Of a stretch of DNA of 64,000 nucleotides, positions 25,731-35,339 are shown piece by piece. Each line of letters begins with the position of its first letter. The first letter of the stretch is position 1. Source of the stretch: CAWAHD01 sp963781785. GTDB taxonomy: Bacteria; Planctomycetota; Planctomycetia; Isosphaerales; Isosphaeraceae. A model generated the notes under the pieces. The model saw nothing but the letters and a program-made list of their open reading frames with translations. It was not told where the DNA came from and did not search any database. The position numbers and the translations under genes were made by a program. The stretch spans positions 310,001 through 374,000 of the forward strand of contig CAWAHD010000003.1 in the NCBI GenBank assembly GCA_963781785.1, written 5' to 3'.

Positions 25731-27398
25731 TCATTCTTCATCAACCTGGTTTTGCAGGATCAGCTCGCTTTTGAGCAAGAAAGCGCCGGAGGAGACGACC
25801 TGATCGCCCTCCTTGAGACCGCCCTTGATCACGATGCGGTCACCGGCCGGCCGGCCGGCCTCGACGGGCATGAGTGTGAAAGTTTGATCATCCTTTCCCT
25901 TGCCGGTGGGAGTAAAGACGAATCTCTCGCCTTCGATATCGACGACGGCCGCGGCGGGGACGGTCAAGACGCACTCGGTGGCGGAGCTGTCGAGATGGAT
26001 GCGAGCAAACATGCCGAGCCAGAAGCGGCCGTCGGGATTGTCGGTCTGGGCCAGGATCGGCACGGTTCGGGTCTGGGGGTCAACCCTGGCTCCGACCGAC
26101 AGGAGCCGGGCTGAGAATTCGCGGTCCGGGTAGGCCGTCGCACTCAATCGAAATGAACCGTCCCTGATCTGGGAGATCTTGCCCAGATCGGACTCGGAGA
26201 CGTTGGCCGTGACCCATACGGAGCGCAGGTCGGCCAGGACGAAGAGGGGCTCGGTGGGGTCGGCCCGCTTGCTGCGGACGGCGGACTTGGTGATGATCGT
26301 GCCATCGAAAGGGGCAACGATCCGGTAGAACATCACATCCTCTTCGCGGGCAATCCTGCTGGCATCGCCGGCATGGTCGAGGAGGTACTGGATCTTCTCC
26401 TCGATGCCGAGAATGCGCAGCCGCTGGGCCGCGTCGACGACGGCATGCTCGGCGAGCTGCACGTTCTGATCGGCCAGCCGTTTCTCCTGTGCAGCGTCGA
26501 ATTCAACCTGCTGGATCGCTGCCTCGAGCTTGGCCTGGATTCCCTCACGGGTGTGCCGGGCGACGAGGGCAGGGTGCTCACCGACAATGTTCATGCTGCG
26601 CAGGGTGTCGGTCTTTTGCTCTTCATGGCTGGCGATATCGAATTCGGCGTAGGCTTGCAGAAGCGTGCCGCGGTACGTGCCGAGCTGTTTGCCGGCGAAC
26701 TGCTTTTCGATCAACCGAGCGTCGGTGCCCTTTTTGACAATATTGATTGCCGGTGCGCCCGGTGCAGGTGGGTGATTCTCCGTGTGTGCTGCATCATCAG
26801 CGACTTCATTGCGGCGGTCGTTGATCCCTTTTTTCAGCTCGGGGATCAGGAGGGCGACATTGGCGGCGATCTCAGACTTCCAACTGGCCTCGAACCGCGC
26901 GGTGGACAACTCGAGTTGTTTGGCGCGCAGGTTGAGCCGCGCGGTACCGATCTCAGGGCTGTCGAGGGTGACCAGGGGATCACCGCGCTTGACCTTCTGG
27001 TTCAGCACAACGTGGACCTCTCGGACGATTCCTCCTGCCCAGGGACGGATCTCGACCTGGCTGTCGGAATTAGCCTGGATCACTCCCACGACAGAAACTC
27101 CGGTCGGCAAACGGTCCATGCGGGCTGGTGCGACGGCGAGCTGGACGGAATCCAGCTTGGAATTCTTCAAGGTGACGCTCTTGGCACGGCCGGGCGCCGA
27201 CGGCCGGGATTCCCCGGCCGGCTTTGCCTCCGGCCCGGCGGTCTGTGCTCCGACTGCGTGATCTGCGCGGGCCCACGGAAGCCAGTGCTGAGCCAGATGA
27301 GTGACGAGAACGGCCAAGCACACGAACATTCCGGCCCATGGGACGATCCGTCGCACTGACCATTTGCCGGGCTGATTATGGGTAATGGCAACTGACAT
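25731..27398 (-). CDS. czcB: RND efflux periplasmic adaptor, CzcB/CusB-like
   Basis: 555 residues. A single N-terminal membrane anchor (IVPWAGMFVCLAVLVTHLA) precedes a periplasmic body with the membrane-fusion-protein layout. The lipoyl-like half motif WAGGIVREVHVVLNQKVKRGDPLVTL lies near residue 120, a long alpha-hairpin runs to about 350, then the second lipoyl half (MFYRIVAPFDGTIITKSAV) and beta-barrel/MP domains (GMFARIHLDSSATECVLTVPAAAVV). It links the CzcA-type pump to an outer-membrane channel. The alpha-hairpin holds an unusual insertion rich in Asp/His/Pro (AHTENHPPAPGAP). It sits directly upstream of the pump gene. Confidence 0.93.
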   Translation of the reverse strand: MSVAITHNQPGKWSVRRIVPWAGMFVCLAVLVTHLAQHWLPWARADHAVGAQTAGPEAKPAGESRPSAPGRAKSVTLKNSKLDSVQLAVAPARMDRLPTGVSVVGVIQANSDSQVEIRPWAGGIVREVHVVLNQKVKRGDPLVTLDSPEIGTARLNLRAKQLELSTARFEASWKSEIAANVALLIPELKKGINDRRNEVADDAAHTENHPPAPGAPAINIVKKGTDARLIEKQFAGKQLGTYRGTLLQAYAEFDIASHEEQKTDTLRSMNIVGEHPALVARHTREGIQAKLEAAIQQVEFDAAQEKRLADQNVQLAEHAVVDAAQRLRILGIEEKIQYLLDHAGDASRIAREEDVMFYRIVAPFDGTIITKSAVRSKRADPTEPLFVLADLRSVWVTANVSESDLGKISQIRDGSFRLSATAYPDREFSARLLSVGARVDPQTRTVPILAQTDNPDGRFWLGMFARIHLDSSATECVLTVPAAAVVDIEGERFVFTPTGKGKDDQTFTLMPVEAGRPAGDRIVIKGGLKEGDQVVSSGAFLLKSELILQNQVDEE

Positions 27399-27696
27399 GA
27401 TAATACCTCAACTTATATTCGAGAACCGGCGAGCCGGTATGGAATGAGACAATCTGCACGTTTTTCCTGGGGATGGTCGACCGGGCTGAAGATTCATCCG
27501 GCAGGGCGCTTTGACGACTGCACCACGGCCCGGGTGGTCCCCTGGCGAGTGGCTCGAGCAAGGTGATGCGGCCAGCCAGTTCACTTCGCATCCGGATTGT
27601 GGCAGGAGGGCCTGCCGTATCCGGTTGGCTGGAGTTACGCCAAGAATGGTTGCGCCGGGTTAACCGAGGGGCGACGGTTGGCGGAGACGGCCGGCG

Positions 27697-28236
27697 TCAG
27701 CAATTCCAGCGCTGGAAGAGTGCAGTGCGCGCGGCGCGCAATCCGTCGGCTGGACCGAAGCTGTGACCGGAGAAGCGGCCGGGTTCTGGATCGACGAAGT
27801 CGTCCGAAAGAGCCCCGGGGCACGGCGCGGACAACCTGAGGGTGAGATGATCGAGAAGGCGTCCGCGACTATCGGGCTCTATCACGGGCTGCCCCTGCCA
27901 GTTCTCCGCCTGAAGGCCGTCGCCGAGGCGGGCATGGAACGCGGGGCCGGAGCCGGGGCGATGCTGGTCGCCGTCCGGGAGCTGGTGATGATCGCCGGGC
28001 TCGACGAGTGGAACAAACCAGTGCCAGTGCAACAGGGTCACGTCGTCATCGAAATCGGCCAAGGGATGCCAGCGCAGGAGATGGTCATGGAGGAGACAGG
28101 TCTCGCCCGGCGCATCGTGGTGGCGAACATTGTGGTAATCGACCTGCGGTATGGGAACGTGGATGACGCTGAGAATCACGAGCGCAACTCCCAGAGTTCG
28201 CGGCCTCAGCCAGTCAATCCGCCGCTTGATAGCCAC
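27697..28236 (-). CDS. His-rich small protein upstream of the RND pump genes
   Basis: 179 residues. The N-terminus has one hydrophobic segment (TLGVALVILSVIHVPIPQ), followed by a striking His cluster: VDYHNVRHHDAPGE, LLHDHLLRWHPL, DVTLLHWHWFVPL and DHHQLPDGDQH, all within about residues 30-90. This is consistent with metal binding. The C-terminal half is Arg/Pro-rich and unremarkable. It lies on the same strand 298 bp upstream of the RND adaptor. A plus-strand frame (27763-28332) covers the same bases but looks like its shadow. The His-rich reading is direct; the metal role is inference from context. Confidence 0.55.
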   Translation of the reverse strand: MAIKRRIDWLRPRTLGVALVILSVIHVPIPQVDYHNVRHHDAPGETCLLHDHLLRWHPLADFDDDVTLLHWHWFVPLVEPGDHHQLPDGDQHRPGSGPAFHARLGDGLQAENWQGQPVIEPDSRGRLLDHLTLRLSAPCPGALSDDFVDPEPGRFSGHSFGPADGLRAARTALFQRWNC

Positions 28237-28388
28237 CGCTTTGCCTCGATGCTTACGTTCGGCGCGGGGTCACTGACCGTGTCCGTGACCTCACAACCCG
28301 CCGAGCCTGCCCGGCCGCCAGAGTCGCCTTGAGACCTTTTCATTATGGAACCGTTCCCGGTTCGGGTCAAGCCGATGCGAGTGAGGCG

Positions 28389-28763
28389 TTACCAGCTTCC
28401 ATGTCCGACGTCGCTGGACCAGGAGCCGACGGCAGTAGCCGGCTCCGAAGGTGGGGGAGACGGCGCAGCGCTCGCGGAAGCGTTGTTGAGGATGGTCGCC
28501 GCCGCGGATGCGGCGGCGGCGGCTCCGAAGCTGATGCCGTCCCAGGCCGGAGCGGCCATCCGGGCTGCCTGGCGACGCTGCTCGGCGGCCATGGCCATCT
28601 GCTGCACAAGTGCTTGCTGCATCGCGGCATAGTAGACCTGCCGGGCCGCCTGAATGGCGGCACCGGCGGAGTGGATCGACTGCTCGTAATTCTGACCTTG
28701 CAGGAGATTCCGGGCCTCTACGAGCTGGTACTCAGCGGCCGAGGTGTCTGCCATGATGCCCAT
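28389..28763 (-). CDS. C-terminal part of the TPM/coiled-coil protein, displaced by frameshifts
   Basis: This frame, MADTSAAEYQLVEARNLLQ onward, is helical and Gln/Ala-rich, then ends in a low-complexity Ala/Pro/Ser tail. Between it and the large upstream gene the coding signal moves frame twice: EDIRLAAQSQSMISEGAQSIEQALE continues the large protein past its apparent stop at 28812, and a second shift near 28770 joins this segment. It is therefore better read as the true C-terminus of the 28812-31310 gene than as a separate protein. Confidence 0.55.
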   Translation of the reverse strand: MGIMADTSAAEYQLVEARNLLQGQNYEQSIHSAGAAIQAARQVYYAAMQQALVQQMAMAAEQRRQAARMAAPAWDGISFGAAAAASAAATILNNASASAAPSPPPSEPATAVGSWSSDVGHGSW

Positions 28764-28811
28764 CCCGGAGTAACTCCAGAGCCTGCTCGATGGATTGAGC
28801 CCCCTCGCTGA

Positions 28812-31310
28812 TCATGGACTGTGACTGGGCAGCCAGCCGGATGTCTTCGCGCGCAGGCGCTCGGATTCGTCCAGGTCAGCAGCCGCGTCGCGCACTTGCT
28901 GGAGCAGTGAGGCCGATGCGCCACGCGGCTGGTTGAGTGCAAGGCCAATGCGGTCAAGAGTGTCAGCGGCCGCACGATAATGCTCGTTGGCCGCCAGCCG
29001 GTCCTCGGAATGGCTGGCGAGCAAGGCATAGACGCGGCTGGCGGTCTGCCGCACCTGGTTGAATTCGCTCAGCAGAGATTCGTGGTTCTTGACATCCTCC
29101 TCGGCCTGCGATTGGGCGATCGACAGCTCTTCGACAACCTCCCCGAGGCGCTGCCGCAGCGCGGGCCAGTCGGGACGCGACTCATTCGAGCGGGCGATGA
29201 TTTCCTGACGGGCTTGTTCCGCAGTCGCCAGGCTATTGCGAGCCAGGTGACCGACGATCAGGTCGTTCTGGCGGATAAAAAGCTCTGCCTGCCGCTCACT
29301 GGCTGCGGTGTCGTCGTTGAGCTTGTGGCACTCCTTGCGGACGTCGATCAACGAATTAAGCTGTTCGCTCAGGCCCGACATGAGCCGCAATGCGATTTGT
29401 TGCTGCCGCGCCAGCTCCGCCAGGAGCGCAGACCCCTTGAGATATTCCTGGCGGGTCGAGGTCGCCGCGGCGGCGGCCTCCTGGGCCTGCCGGTCAAAGG
29501 TTGCCAGAAGCGCATTAGCCTGGTCGAGGTTGCGCGCTACCGTCTGCCAGGAAGTGCGTGCGAAGTCGCGATCGAGGTCGTGCTGATACGATTCGGCCTG
29601 GGGGAGAGCCGTGCGCAGGCGCTCGGTTTCGCGCAGACGTGCCGGCTGGTCGCGCTCGCAGAAAGCCTTGGCTTTCTGGACCTTCTCGATGGTGGCCTGG
29701 GCTTCGCCGAGCATCGAACGGGCCAGATCCAGCTTCTGGGTGGCGGCGCCGGGATCACCGGCCTTGAGGGCCGCCAGGGTCTCAGAATGAGCCTGGTTGG
29801 CTTGCTCGAGCGGAAGATCGGGGTTTCCTCCCTGTTCCACCAGCTTGAGCCCCTGGCTCCGGTGCGTGACCACCTGACGCTTGAGTGTTTCCAGCGACGA
29901 TTTGACCTGCCGTGAATCGACGAAGAGCGAGGCGACGGATTCAATCCGCTTGAGCAGCGTTTCGCCTCGGGATTGAATCTGTTCCAGGACGGTCTTGGTC
30001 CCGAGAGGATCGGCGACCAGAACCGAGCTCGCCTGCGAGACATCGGCGGCGAACGAATCAAGGTCTCCCTGATAAGGAGACGTGGGGAGATCGAGCTTGA
30101 CGAGGGCAGACGCCCCGGCGTCGAGCTTGGGACGGGCCTGGGTGAGTCCCTCGAGCACTTTGCGGGCAATCTGATGGGCCTGATCGAGCGTGCCGACAGA
30201 CACGGCGATCTCCGCAGCCTGGCGATCGATCTCCTGGAAGGACCCTTGTTGATCGATCAGCTTCTGAGCGTCATCGAGCGTTTTCCGCGAGAACAACGAG
30301 GCGGAGCGCCCGGCCAGCTTCTCTGCCTTCTCGAGCGCTTCCATCACCTCGAGCCAGCCGTCCCAGAGCTTGCGGGTCTTCTCGTAGGCCGAGTGATAGA
30401 GCGCCTGCGTCTCGCCGGCCATTGGCTGGCGAAATTCGGGAGATGTGGGCATGAGCTTGAGCCGCTCCTTGAGCGTATCGAGCCGATCCATGACGTCGAC
30501 GGCCTTGGATTTGATCTCCTTGATCTGGCCGGCCAGGCGGAGCCGTGCACGACGATGATTGACCCACAACCAGCCGAGGAGACCCAGGAAGCCCGCCAGG
30601 ACGCCCAGCAAAAGGATCAAAGCCGGCGTCCAGAGGAACGACGATTGCGGGGACCCAGCCTGAGCATCGATCCTGGGAGTGCCCGTGAGGGAGGGGTTGG
30701 GTAGCGTGGGCGTAGTGGCCTGAGCCTGAGGGGCCGTGGCCTGGACCGTGGAAGTCGCCTTCGAGGTTTTGCTTGACCCGGTCTCTCTTTTGACGATCCA
30801 GTCATTGGTGGCACCGAGGAGCGATGCGATCGCCTCGGGATATTTTCCGTCTCTTGCGAGCCCGATAAACGCCTTGTCGATGAGCTCGCTCTTGACGGTT
30901 GCTGCGTGAAGGCCGAGCTGGTTTCGCAAGGTTGCGCCGGCATGAAGCCCGACCTCGCGATCCTGCAGGGCCGCGACGACGATGATGGACCGATCCGGGT
31001 CCAGTGAACGGCCCGTTCGGGTTGCCTGGCTTTGCCAGACATCGAACAATCGCTCGACGTATTCAAAAATGGAAGTATAGGGTTTGGTGGTCGACGTGAC
31101 GACGACGTAATACGTCTGTCGGGACGATCGCTCCAGCCGATTGATCTGATCGCTCAGACTTTGATAGCGATCAGGGACGCCGACCACGTAGATCCGTTTT
31201 CCGGTGAATTCCGGGAACGGCGTTTTCTGCTGGCCGTGAGCCACGGAAGCGACTGAGAAAATCCAGCCGGCAAGGACAGCCGGCCACCCGAACCGCAACA
31301 TGGTGGTCAT
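28812..31310 (-). CDS. TPM-domain membrane protein with long coiled-coil region
   Basis: About 832 residues from the ATG at 31310 (MTTMLRFGWP). It has a signal peptide (AVLAGWIFSVASVAHG), then a TPM (YgcG/Psb32-like) domain at about residues 35-175 (YVVVTSTTKPYTSIFEYVERLFDVWQ, SIIVVAALQDREVGLHAGATL). A Thr/Pro/Gln linker follows, then a membrane helix (ALILLLGVLAGFLGLLGWLWV, near residue 230) and some 550 residues of heptad-rich helix with LxxL and QLE spacing. TPM domains occur in envelope and photosystem-repair proteins; here the long stalk is cytoplasmic if the single helix is the anchor. Frameshifts near 28840 and 28770 hide the true C-terminus. Confidence 0.8.
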   Translation of the reverse strand: MTTMLRFGWPAVLAGWIFSVASVAHGQQKTPFPEFTGKRIYVVGVPDRYQSLSDQINRLERSSRQTYYVVVTSTTKPYTSIFEYVERLFDVWQSQATRTGRSLDPDRSIIVVAALQDREVGLHAGATLRNQLGLHAATVKSELIDKAFIGLARDGKYPEAIASLLGATNDWIVKRETGSSKTSKATSTVQATAPQAQATTPTLPNPSLTGTPRIDAQAGSPQSSFLWTPALILLLGVLAGFLGLLGWLWVNHRRARLRLAGQIKEIKSKAVDVMDRLDTLKERLKLMPTSPEFRQPMAGETQALYHSAYEKTRKLWDGWLEVMEALEKAEKLAGRSASLFSRKTLDDAQKLIDQQGSFQEIDRQAAEIAVSVGTLDQAHQIARKVLEGLTQARPKLDAGASALVKLDLPTSPYQGDLDSFAADVSQASSVLVADPLGTKTVLEQIQSRGETLLKRIESVASLFVDSRQVKSSLETLKRQVVTHRSQGLKLVEQGGNPDLPLEQANQAHSETLAALKAGDPGAATQKLDLARSMLGEAQATIEKVQKAKAFCERDQPARLRETERLRTALPQAESYQHDLDRDFARTSWQTVARNLDQANALLATFDRQAQEAAAAATSTRQEYLKGSALLAELARQQQIALRLMSGLSEQLNSLIDVRKECHKLNDDTAASERQAELFIRQNDLIVGHLARNSLATAEQARQEIIARSNESRPDWPALRQRLGEVVEELSIAQSQAEEDVKNHESLLSEFNQVRQTASRVYALLASHSEDRLAANEHYRAAADTLDRIGLALNQPRGASASLLQQVRDAAADLDESERLRAKTSGWLPSHSP

Positions 31311-31524
31311 CACATGCGCTCGAAAAACAAGTTTGTCGTCGGGAAATGGCCGTCCCTGTTGATTGCGCTGGCGCGTCCGTCCGGGTCGCGCTCCCGGCTG
31401 GTGATCATAGCAGGCCCGCGGTGAACCCGCCATCAGAGTTGCGAGGAAGCCCGACGCGAGGTTATAGATAGAACCTCGATCATTGCCCCAACGAATCCAA
31501 CCTGATGGACATCAAGGTATTCCG

Positions 31525-32893
31525 TTGAGTCTCAAGATCCGCCGGATTGATTGCTTTACTGACGACGCCCCGCGAGCAATCGCCGAGCTTCGGAGAGAGC
31601 TGAGCCCCCAAGGCAACGTGGTCAGCGCCAAGGGAAAGCGCGGACGATCGCAGCGTTTGGCGAGCCGCTCTCACCGCGAGAGGTCGTGGAACGCATCTGT
31701 GCGGACGTGGCTGCGCCGGGCTCACGGCGGTGCTTGACTACACGCTCCGGCTGGATGGCATGGCGCTTGAGCCCGGGCAGGTGCGCGTTTCGGCGAGTGA
31801 GCTCGAGGATGCCCACCAGGCGGCGTCTGCCGATTATCTTGCAACGATCGCCCGGGTTCGGGGCAACATTCTCGCGTATCAGGAGGCCATTCTGCATCGC
31901 GACGTGCTGATGGAGCGTGAGAATGGAATCGAGCTGGGTCTCCGCTACCGTCCGCTGCGCCGGGTGGGCGTTTGTATTCCCGGAGGGGCAGCGCCCTATC
32001 CCTCAAGCTTGTTGATGACGGTTGTGCCGGCGCAAGCGGCGGGGGTGGCCGAAATCGCCGTGGTCACCCCACCGTCGCCCTATGGCGGGTTCAATCGCGA
32101 CCTTCTTGCGGCTTGTCAGGCTCTGGGCGTAACCGAAGTTTATCGAATCGGTGGAGCGCAAGGGGTTGCGTCCTTGGCTTTTGGGTTGGATGCAATCGCG
32201 CTGGAGCCGGTGGACAAGATCGTCGGGCCGGGAAATCTCTTCGTCGCGCTGGCCAAGCGACAGGTCTACGGTACCGTCGATATCGAAGGCATCGCGGGTC
32301 CAAGCGAGGTCGTGCTGATTGCCGACAATTCAGCGGTGCCGCAGTTCATTGCGGCAGACCTGATCAGCCAGGCCGAACATTCGCCGGGAGCGAGTATTCT
32401 GTTAACGTGGGAGCGCGGACTGATCGAGCTGGTCGTGGCGGCGCTTACGGAGCAGCTCGAGCGCCTGGAACGCGGCGGTCTGGCTCGTGACAGCCTGGAG
32501 AGGTTCGGGGCGCTGGTTCTGGTTCGGAACGAGGACGAGGCGGTTACGATCGCGAACCTGATCGCTCCCGAACACTTGCATATTTCCACGGCTGAACCCA
32601 AGCGGCTGCTGCCGCGTCTCACTCATGCGGGGGCGATTTTTCTGGGGCATTATTCTCCTGTGGCCGCGGGAGATTACGCCGCGGGTCCTTCGCATGTGCT
32701 GCCAACCGGCGGAACGGCGCGATGGAGCTCTGGTCTATCCGCGAACGATTTCTTGAAGCGATCGAGCCTGATCGCACTTTCCCGTGAGGGCCTGGCCACG
32801 CTGGCGCCGGACATCCGGTTACTTGCCGACAAAGAGGGGCTGTCGGCCCACCGCTTGAGCGTGGATCTCCGGCTCGATGAAGTCAATGAATGA
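31525..32893 (+). CDS. hisD: Histidinol dehydrogenase, frameshifted twice near its N-terminus
   Basis: HisD oxidises L-histidinol to L-histidine in two NAD-linked steps. TTG at 31525, with AAGG 7 bases upstream, starts the expected N-terminus (LKIRRIDCF, LSPQGNVVS). The gene then moves frame near 31650, with ARTIAAFGEPLSP and VVERICADVAAPG readable in the next frame, and again near 31720, where VLDYTLRLDG begins the main frame. All catalytic blocks lie in the main frame: RRVGVCIPGG, GGAQGVASLAFG, VGPGNLF, EGIAGPSEVV, LISQAEHSPGAS, LIAPEHLHI and GDYAAGPSHVLPT. The reconstructed length of about 455 fits the family. Confidence 0.9.
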
Positions 32894-32905
32894 GGACCGA
32901 TTTTC

Positions 32906-33496
32906 ATGAGTGACGCTACGGTTGCCGGACAGCCGGTGTGGGACGAGTCAATCGGTCATGACGATGGCCGCCAATTTTCGATCCGAGAGGCCCGGCCGGA
33001 GGACGTGGAGACCCTGGTGCAGTTGGTGCGCGAACTGGCCGTGTATGAAAAGCTGGAGCAACACGCCCGGGCGACCCCGGCCGATTTTCTCCGGCACTTG
33101 TTTGGTGCGCGTCCGTCCGCCGAAGCTGCGATTGCCTTCGCAAACGGCGAAGCGGTTGGCTTTGCCCTGTGGTTTACCACGTTCTCGACATTTCGCGGTC
33201 AGCCGGGCCTCTATCTGGAAGACATCTTCGTGAAGCCGAGTCATCGGGGCCTGGGAATCGGCAAAGGGCTACTTGCGGCCATCGCCAGGCAGGCGGTGGA
33301 GCGGGGGTATGGTCGAGTGGAATGGTCGGTGCTCAACTGGAATGCGCCTGCAATCGGCTTTTACCGCTCTCTCGGGGCGCGGCCCATGGATGAGTGGACG
33401 GTCTACCGGATCGATGAAGAGCCGCTGCGCAGGCTGGCAGCGATCGCGCCGGGGTCTTCCGCGTGCGGGAACGACGGGAGGGTTCCACCGGGATGA
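32906..33496 (+). CDS. GNAT acetyltransferase, diamine-acetyltransferase-like
   Basis: 196 residues with a typical GNAT core: ATPADFLRHLFG, EAVGFALWFTTFSTFRGQPGLYLEDIFV and the acetyl-CoA loop HRGLGIGKGLLAAIA, then WNAPAIGFYRSLGA. The LYLEDIFVKPSHRG pattern is like spermidine/spermine acetyltransferases (SAT1-type), but the substrate cannot be told from sequence. Its stop overlaps the hisC start as ATGA, so the two are co-translated. A GNAT inside a histidine cluster is unusual but occurs in several phyla. Confidence 0.82.
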   Translation: MSDATVAGQPVWDESIGHDDGRQFSIREARPEDVETLVQLVRELAVYEKLEQHARATPADFLRHLFGARPSAEAAIAFANGEAVGFALWFTTFSTFRGQPGLYLEDIFVKPSHRGLGIGKGLLAAIARQAVERGYGRVEWSVLNWNAPAIGFYRSLGARPMDEWTVYRIDEEPLRRLAAIAPGSSACGNDGRVPPG

Positions 33497-34542
33497 GCCG
33501 TTTCGTGCGACCGCATATTTCCGCGATGGCTGGCTACGTGCCGGGAGAACAACCGCGCGACGGTGGATTCATCAAGCTCAACACGAACGAGAACCCGTAT
33601 CCGCCGTCGCCACACGTTCAGGCCGCCGTCAAGGAGGCCGTGAACGACCGGCTCCGGCTGTATCCGGACCCACTGGCGACCGAGTTCTGCAAGACGGCTG
33701 CCGCCCTTCACGGCGCCTTACCCGAGATGGTAATGGCGGGCAACGGCTCGGACGACCTGCTGACAATCGTGACGCGAGCGTTTGTGGGACCAGGGGATAG
33801 GGCGGCCTTCCCGTCTCCCAGTTACTTGCTGTATTCGACCCTGGTGGCGCTACAGGACGGGTGGCCGGTGATCGTTCCCTACCGTAGCGACTGGAGTCTC
33901 GACCTGGACGCCGTCGATCTTCAGGGATTGAAGCTATTCTGGCTGGCCAATCCGGATAGTCCGTCGGGAACTGCGATCAGGCGGGACCAGGTCGCGAAAC
34001 TGGCGGGGATGCTGGATTGTCCCCTGGTTGTCGACGAGGCTTACGCCGACTTCGCTCAGCCTGAGTACCATTCGATCCCTTTGATCGGCGACCATCCCAA
34101 CGTGATCGTGACCCGATCGTTCAGCAAGGGATACAGCCTGGCGGGGATCCGCCTGGGATATCTGGTGGCCCAGGCCGATCTGGTCGCGGACCTGATGAAA
34201 CTCAAGGATTCGTATAACTGCGACATGTTGAGCCAGGTTGCCGGGATCGCCGCGCTGCGGGATCAAGACTACCTGGCTGAAACCCGGGCCAGGATCACGG
34301 CGACGCGAGGCCGGTTGACCAGGGCGCTCGTGGCGCTGGGTTACACGGTTGCCGACAGCCAATCAAATTTCGTCTGGGCGACGGGCGGCGTGCCTGCGCG
34401 GGAGACGTTCCAGAGACTGAAGGAGCAGAAGATTCTGGTCCGGCTGATGAGCTATCCGGGATATCCCGATGGGCTGAGGATCAGCGTGGGGACCGATTCG
34501 GAAATCGACCGGCTGTTGGAGATGTTGGGCCAGATCACTTGA
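33493..34542 (+). CDS. hisC: Histidinol-phosphate aminotransferase
   Basis: A PLP enzyme converting imidazole-acetol phosphate to histidinol phosphate. The ATG at 33493 (MSRFVRPHI) is preceded by GGGAGG and overlaps the GNAT stop; a longer open frame from 33463 is not needed. The 349-residue product contains KLNTNENPYPPSP, GNGSDDLLTIVTRAF, NPDSPSGTAI, VVDEAYADFA and TRSFSKGYSLAGIRLGY with the PLP lysine. The C-terminus RISVGTDSEIDRLL is typical. It follows hisD and precedes hisB, so these genes act in one pathway. Confidence 0.95.
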   Translation: MSRFVRPHISAMAGYVPGEQPRDGGFIKLNTNENPYPPSPHVQAAVKEAVNDRLRLYPDPLATEFCKTAAALHGALPEMVMAGNGSDDLLTIVTRAFVGPGDRAAFPSPSYLLYSTLVALQDGWPVIVPYRSDWSLDLDAVDLQGLKLFWLANPDSPSGTAIRRDQVAKLAGMLDCPLVVDEAYADFAQPEYHSIPLIGDHPNVIVTRSFSKGYSLAGIRLGYLVAQADLVADLMKLKDSYNCDMLSQVAGIAALRDQDYLAETRARITATRGRLTRALVALGYTVADSQSNFVWATGGVPARETFQRLKEQKILVRLMSYPGYPDGLRISVGTDSEIDRLLEMLGQIT

Positions 34543-34669
34543 GCGGCGGGGGCGATTCTACGTTACAATCACGCGGAGTCCGTGCCGCGCCGGCCCGCGT
34601 GGCAGCAGATGGTCCATTCCAACTGCTCGGAGCGGGATCCTCGCTGGTCATCAAAAGATTCTCAGGACC

Positions 34670-35278
34670 ATGACCTTGAGCGCAAGTTCGAGAGCGGATT
34701 GCCGAGATCGTGCGAACGACTCGTGAGACCGACATTCGATTGACGCTCAACCTGGACGGCCAGGGGAGGGCCGAGGTGGCGACCGGGATCGGTTTTCTCG
34801 ACCACATGCTCGAGCTGTTTGCGCGCCATTCCCTGGTCGATTTGACAGTTGCGTGCAAAGGCGACCTGCACGTTGACGGGCATCACACAACCGAGGACGT
34901 GGGGATCTGTCTGGGTCAGGCGATCGACCGGGCGCTGGGCGACCGCGCGGGGATCGGGCGGTATGGCCATGCCGTGCTTCCGATGGACGAGGCGCTGGTC
35001 ACAAGTGCAATCGACCTGGGGGGCAGGGCGTGTTGTGTCTTAGCGCGGCGATGCCGTCGCCCAGGATCGGCGATTTCGACAGCGAGCTGGTGGCGGATTT
35101 CTGGCAGGCGGTCTGTGCTCAGAGCCGGATGAGCCTGCACCTGATTCTCCACCACGGGCGCAACAGCCACCACATCAGCGAGGCCATCTTCAAGGCAACG
35201 GCTCGCGCCCTGCGCGAGGCAGTGGAGCTCGATCCACGATCCACGGGGGTTCCCTCGACCAAGGGAACACTCTCTTAG
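34670..35278 (+). CDS. hisB: Imidazoleglycerol-phosphate dehydratase, frameshifted twice
   Basis: HisB removes water from imidazole-glycerol phosphate. The ATG at 34670 follows AGGA; the opening frame (MTLSASS) shifts near 34698 into IAEIVRTTRETDIRLTLNLDGQGRA. The main frame has GIGFLDHMLELFARHSLVDL and HHTTEDVGICLGQAIDRALG with the metal-binding histidines. Near 35040 a second shift joins AAMPSPRIGDFDSELVADFW and RNSHHISEAIFKATARALREA, the C-terminal half. The reconstructed length of about 200 is normal. Both shifts fall in an otherwise well-conserved essential enzyme, so they look like sequence errors. Confidence 0.87.
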
Positions 35279-35339
35279 AAATCCGCTCACCAACCGGCAA
35301 CGGCGCCAGGTGCTTCTTGCCAAGGAAACCCGCCCTCTG

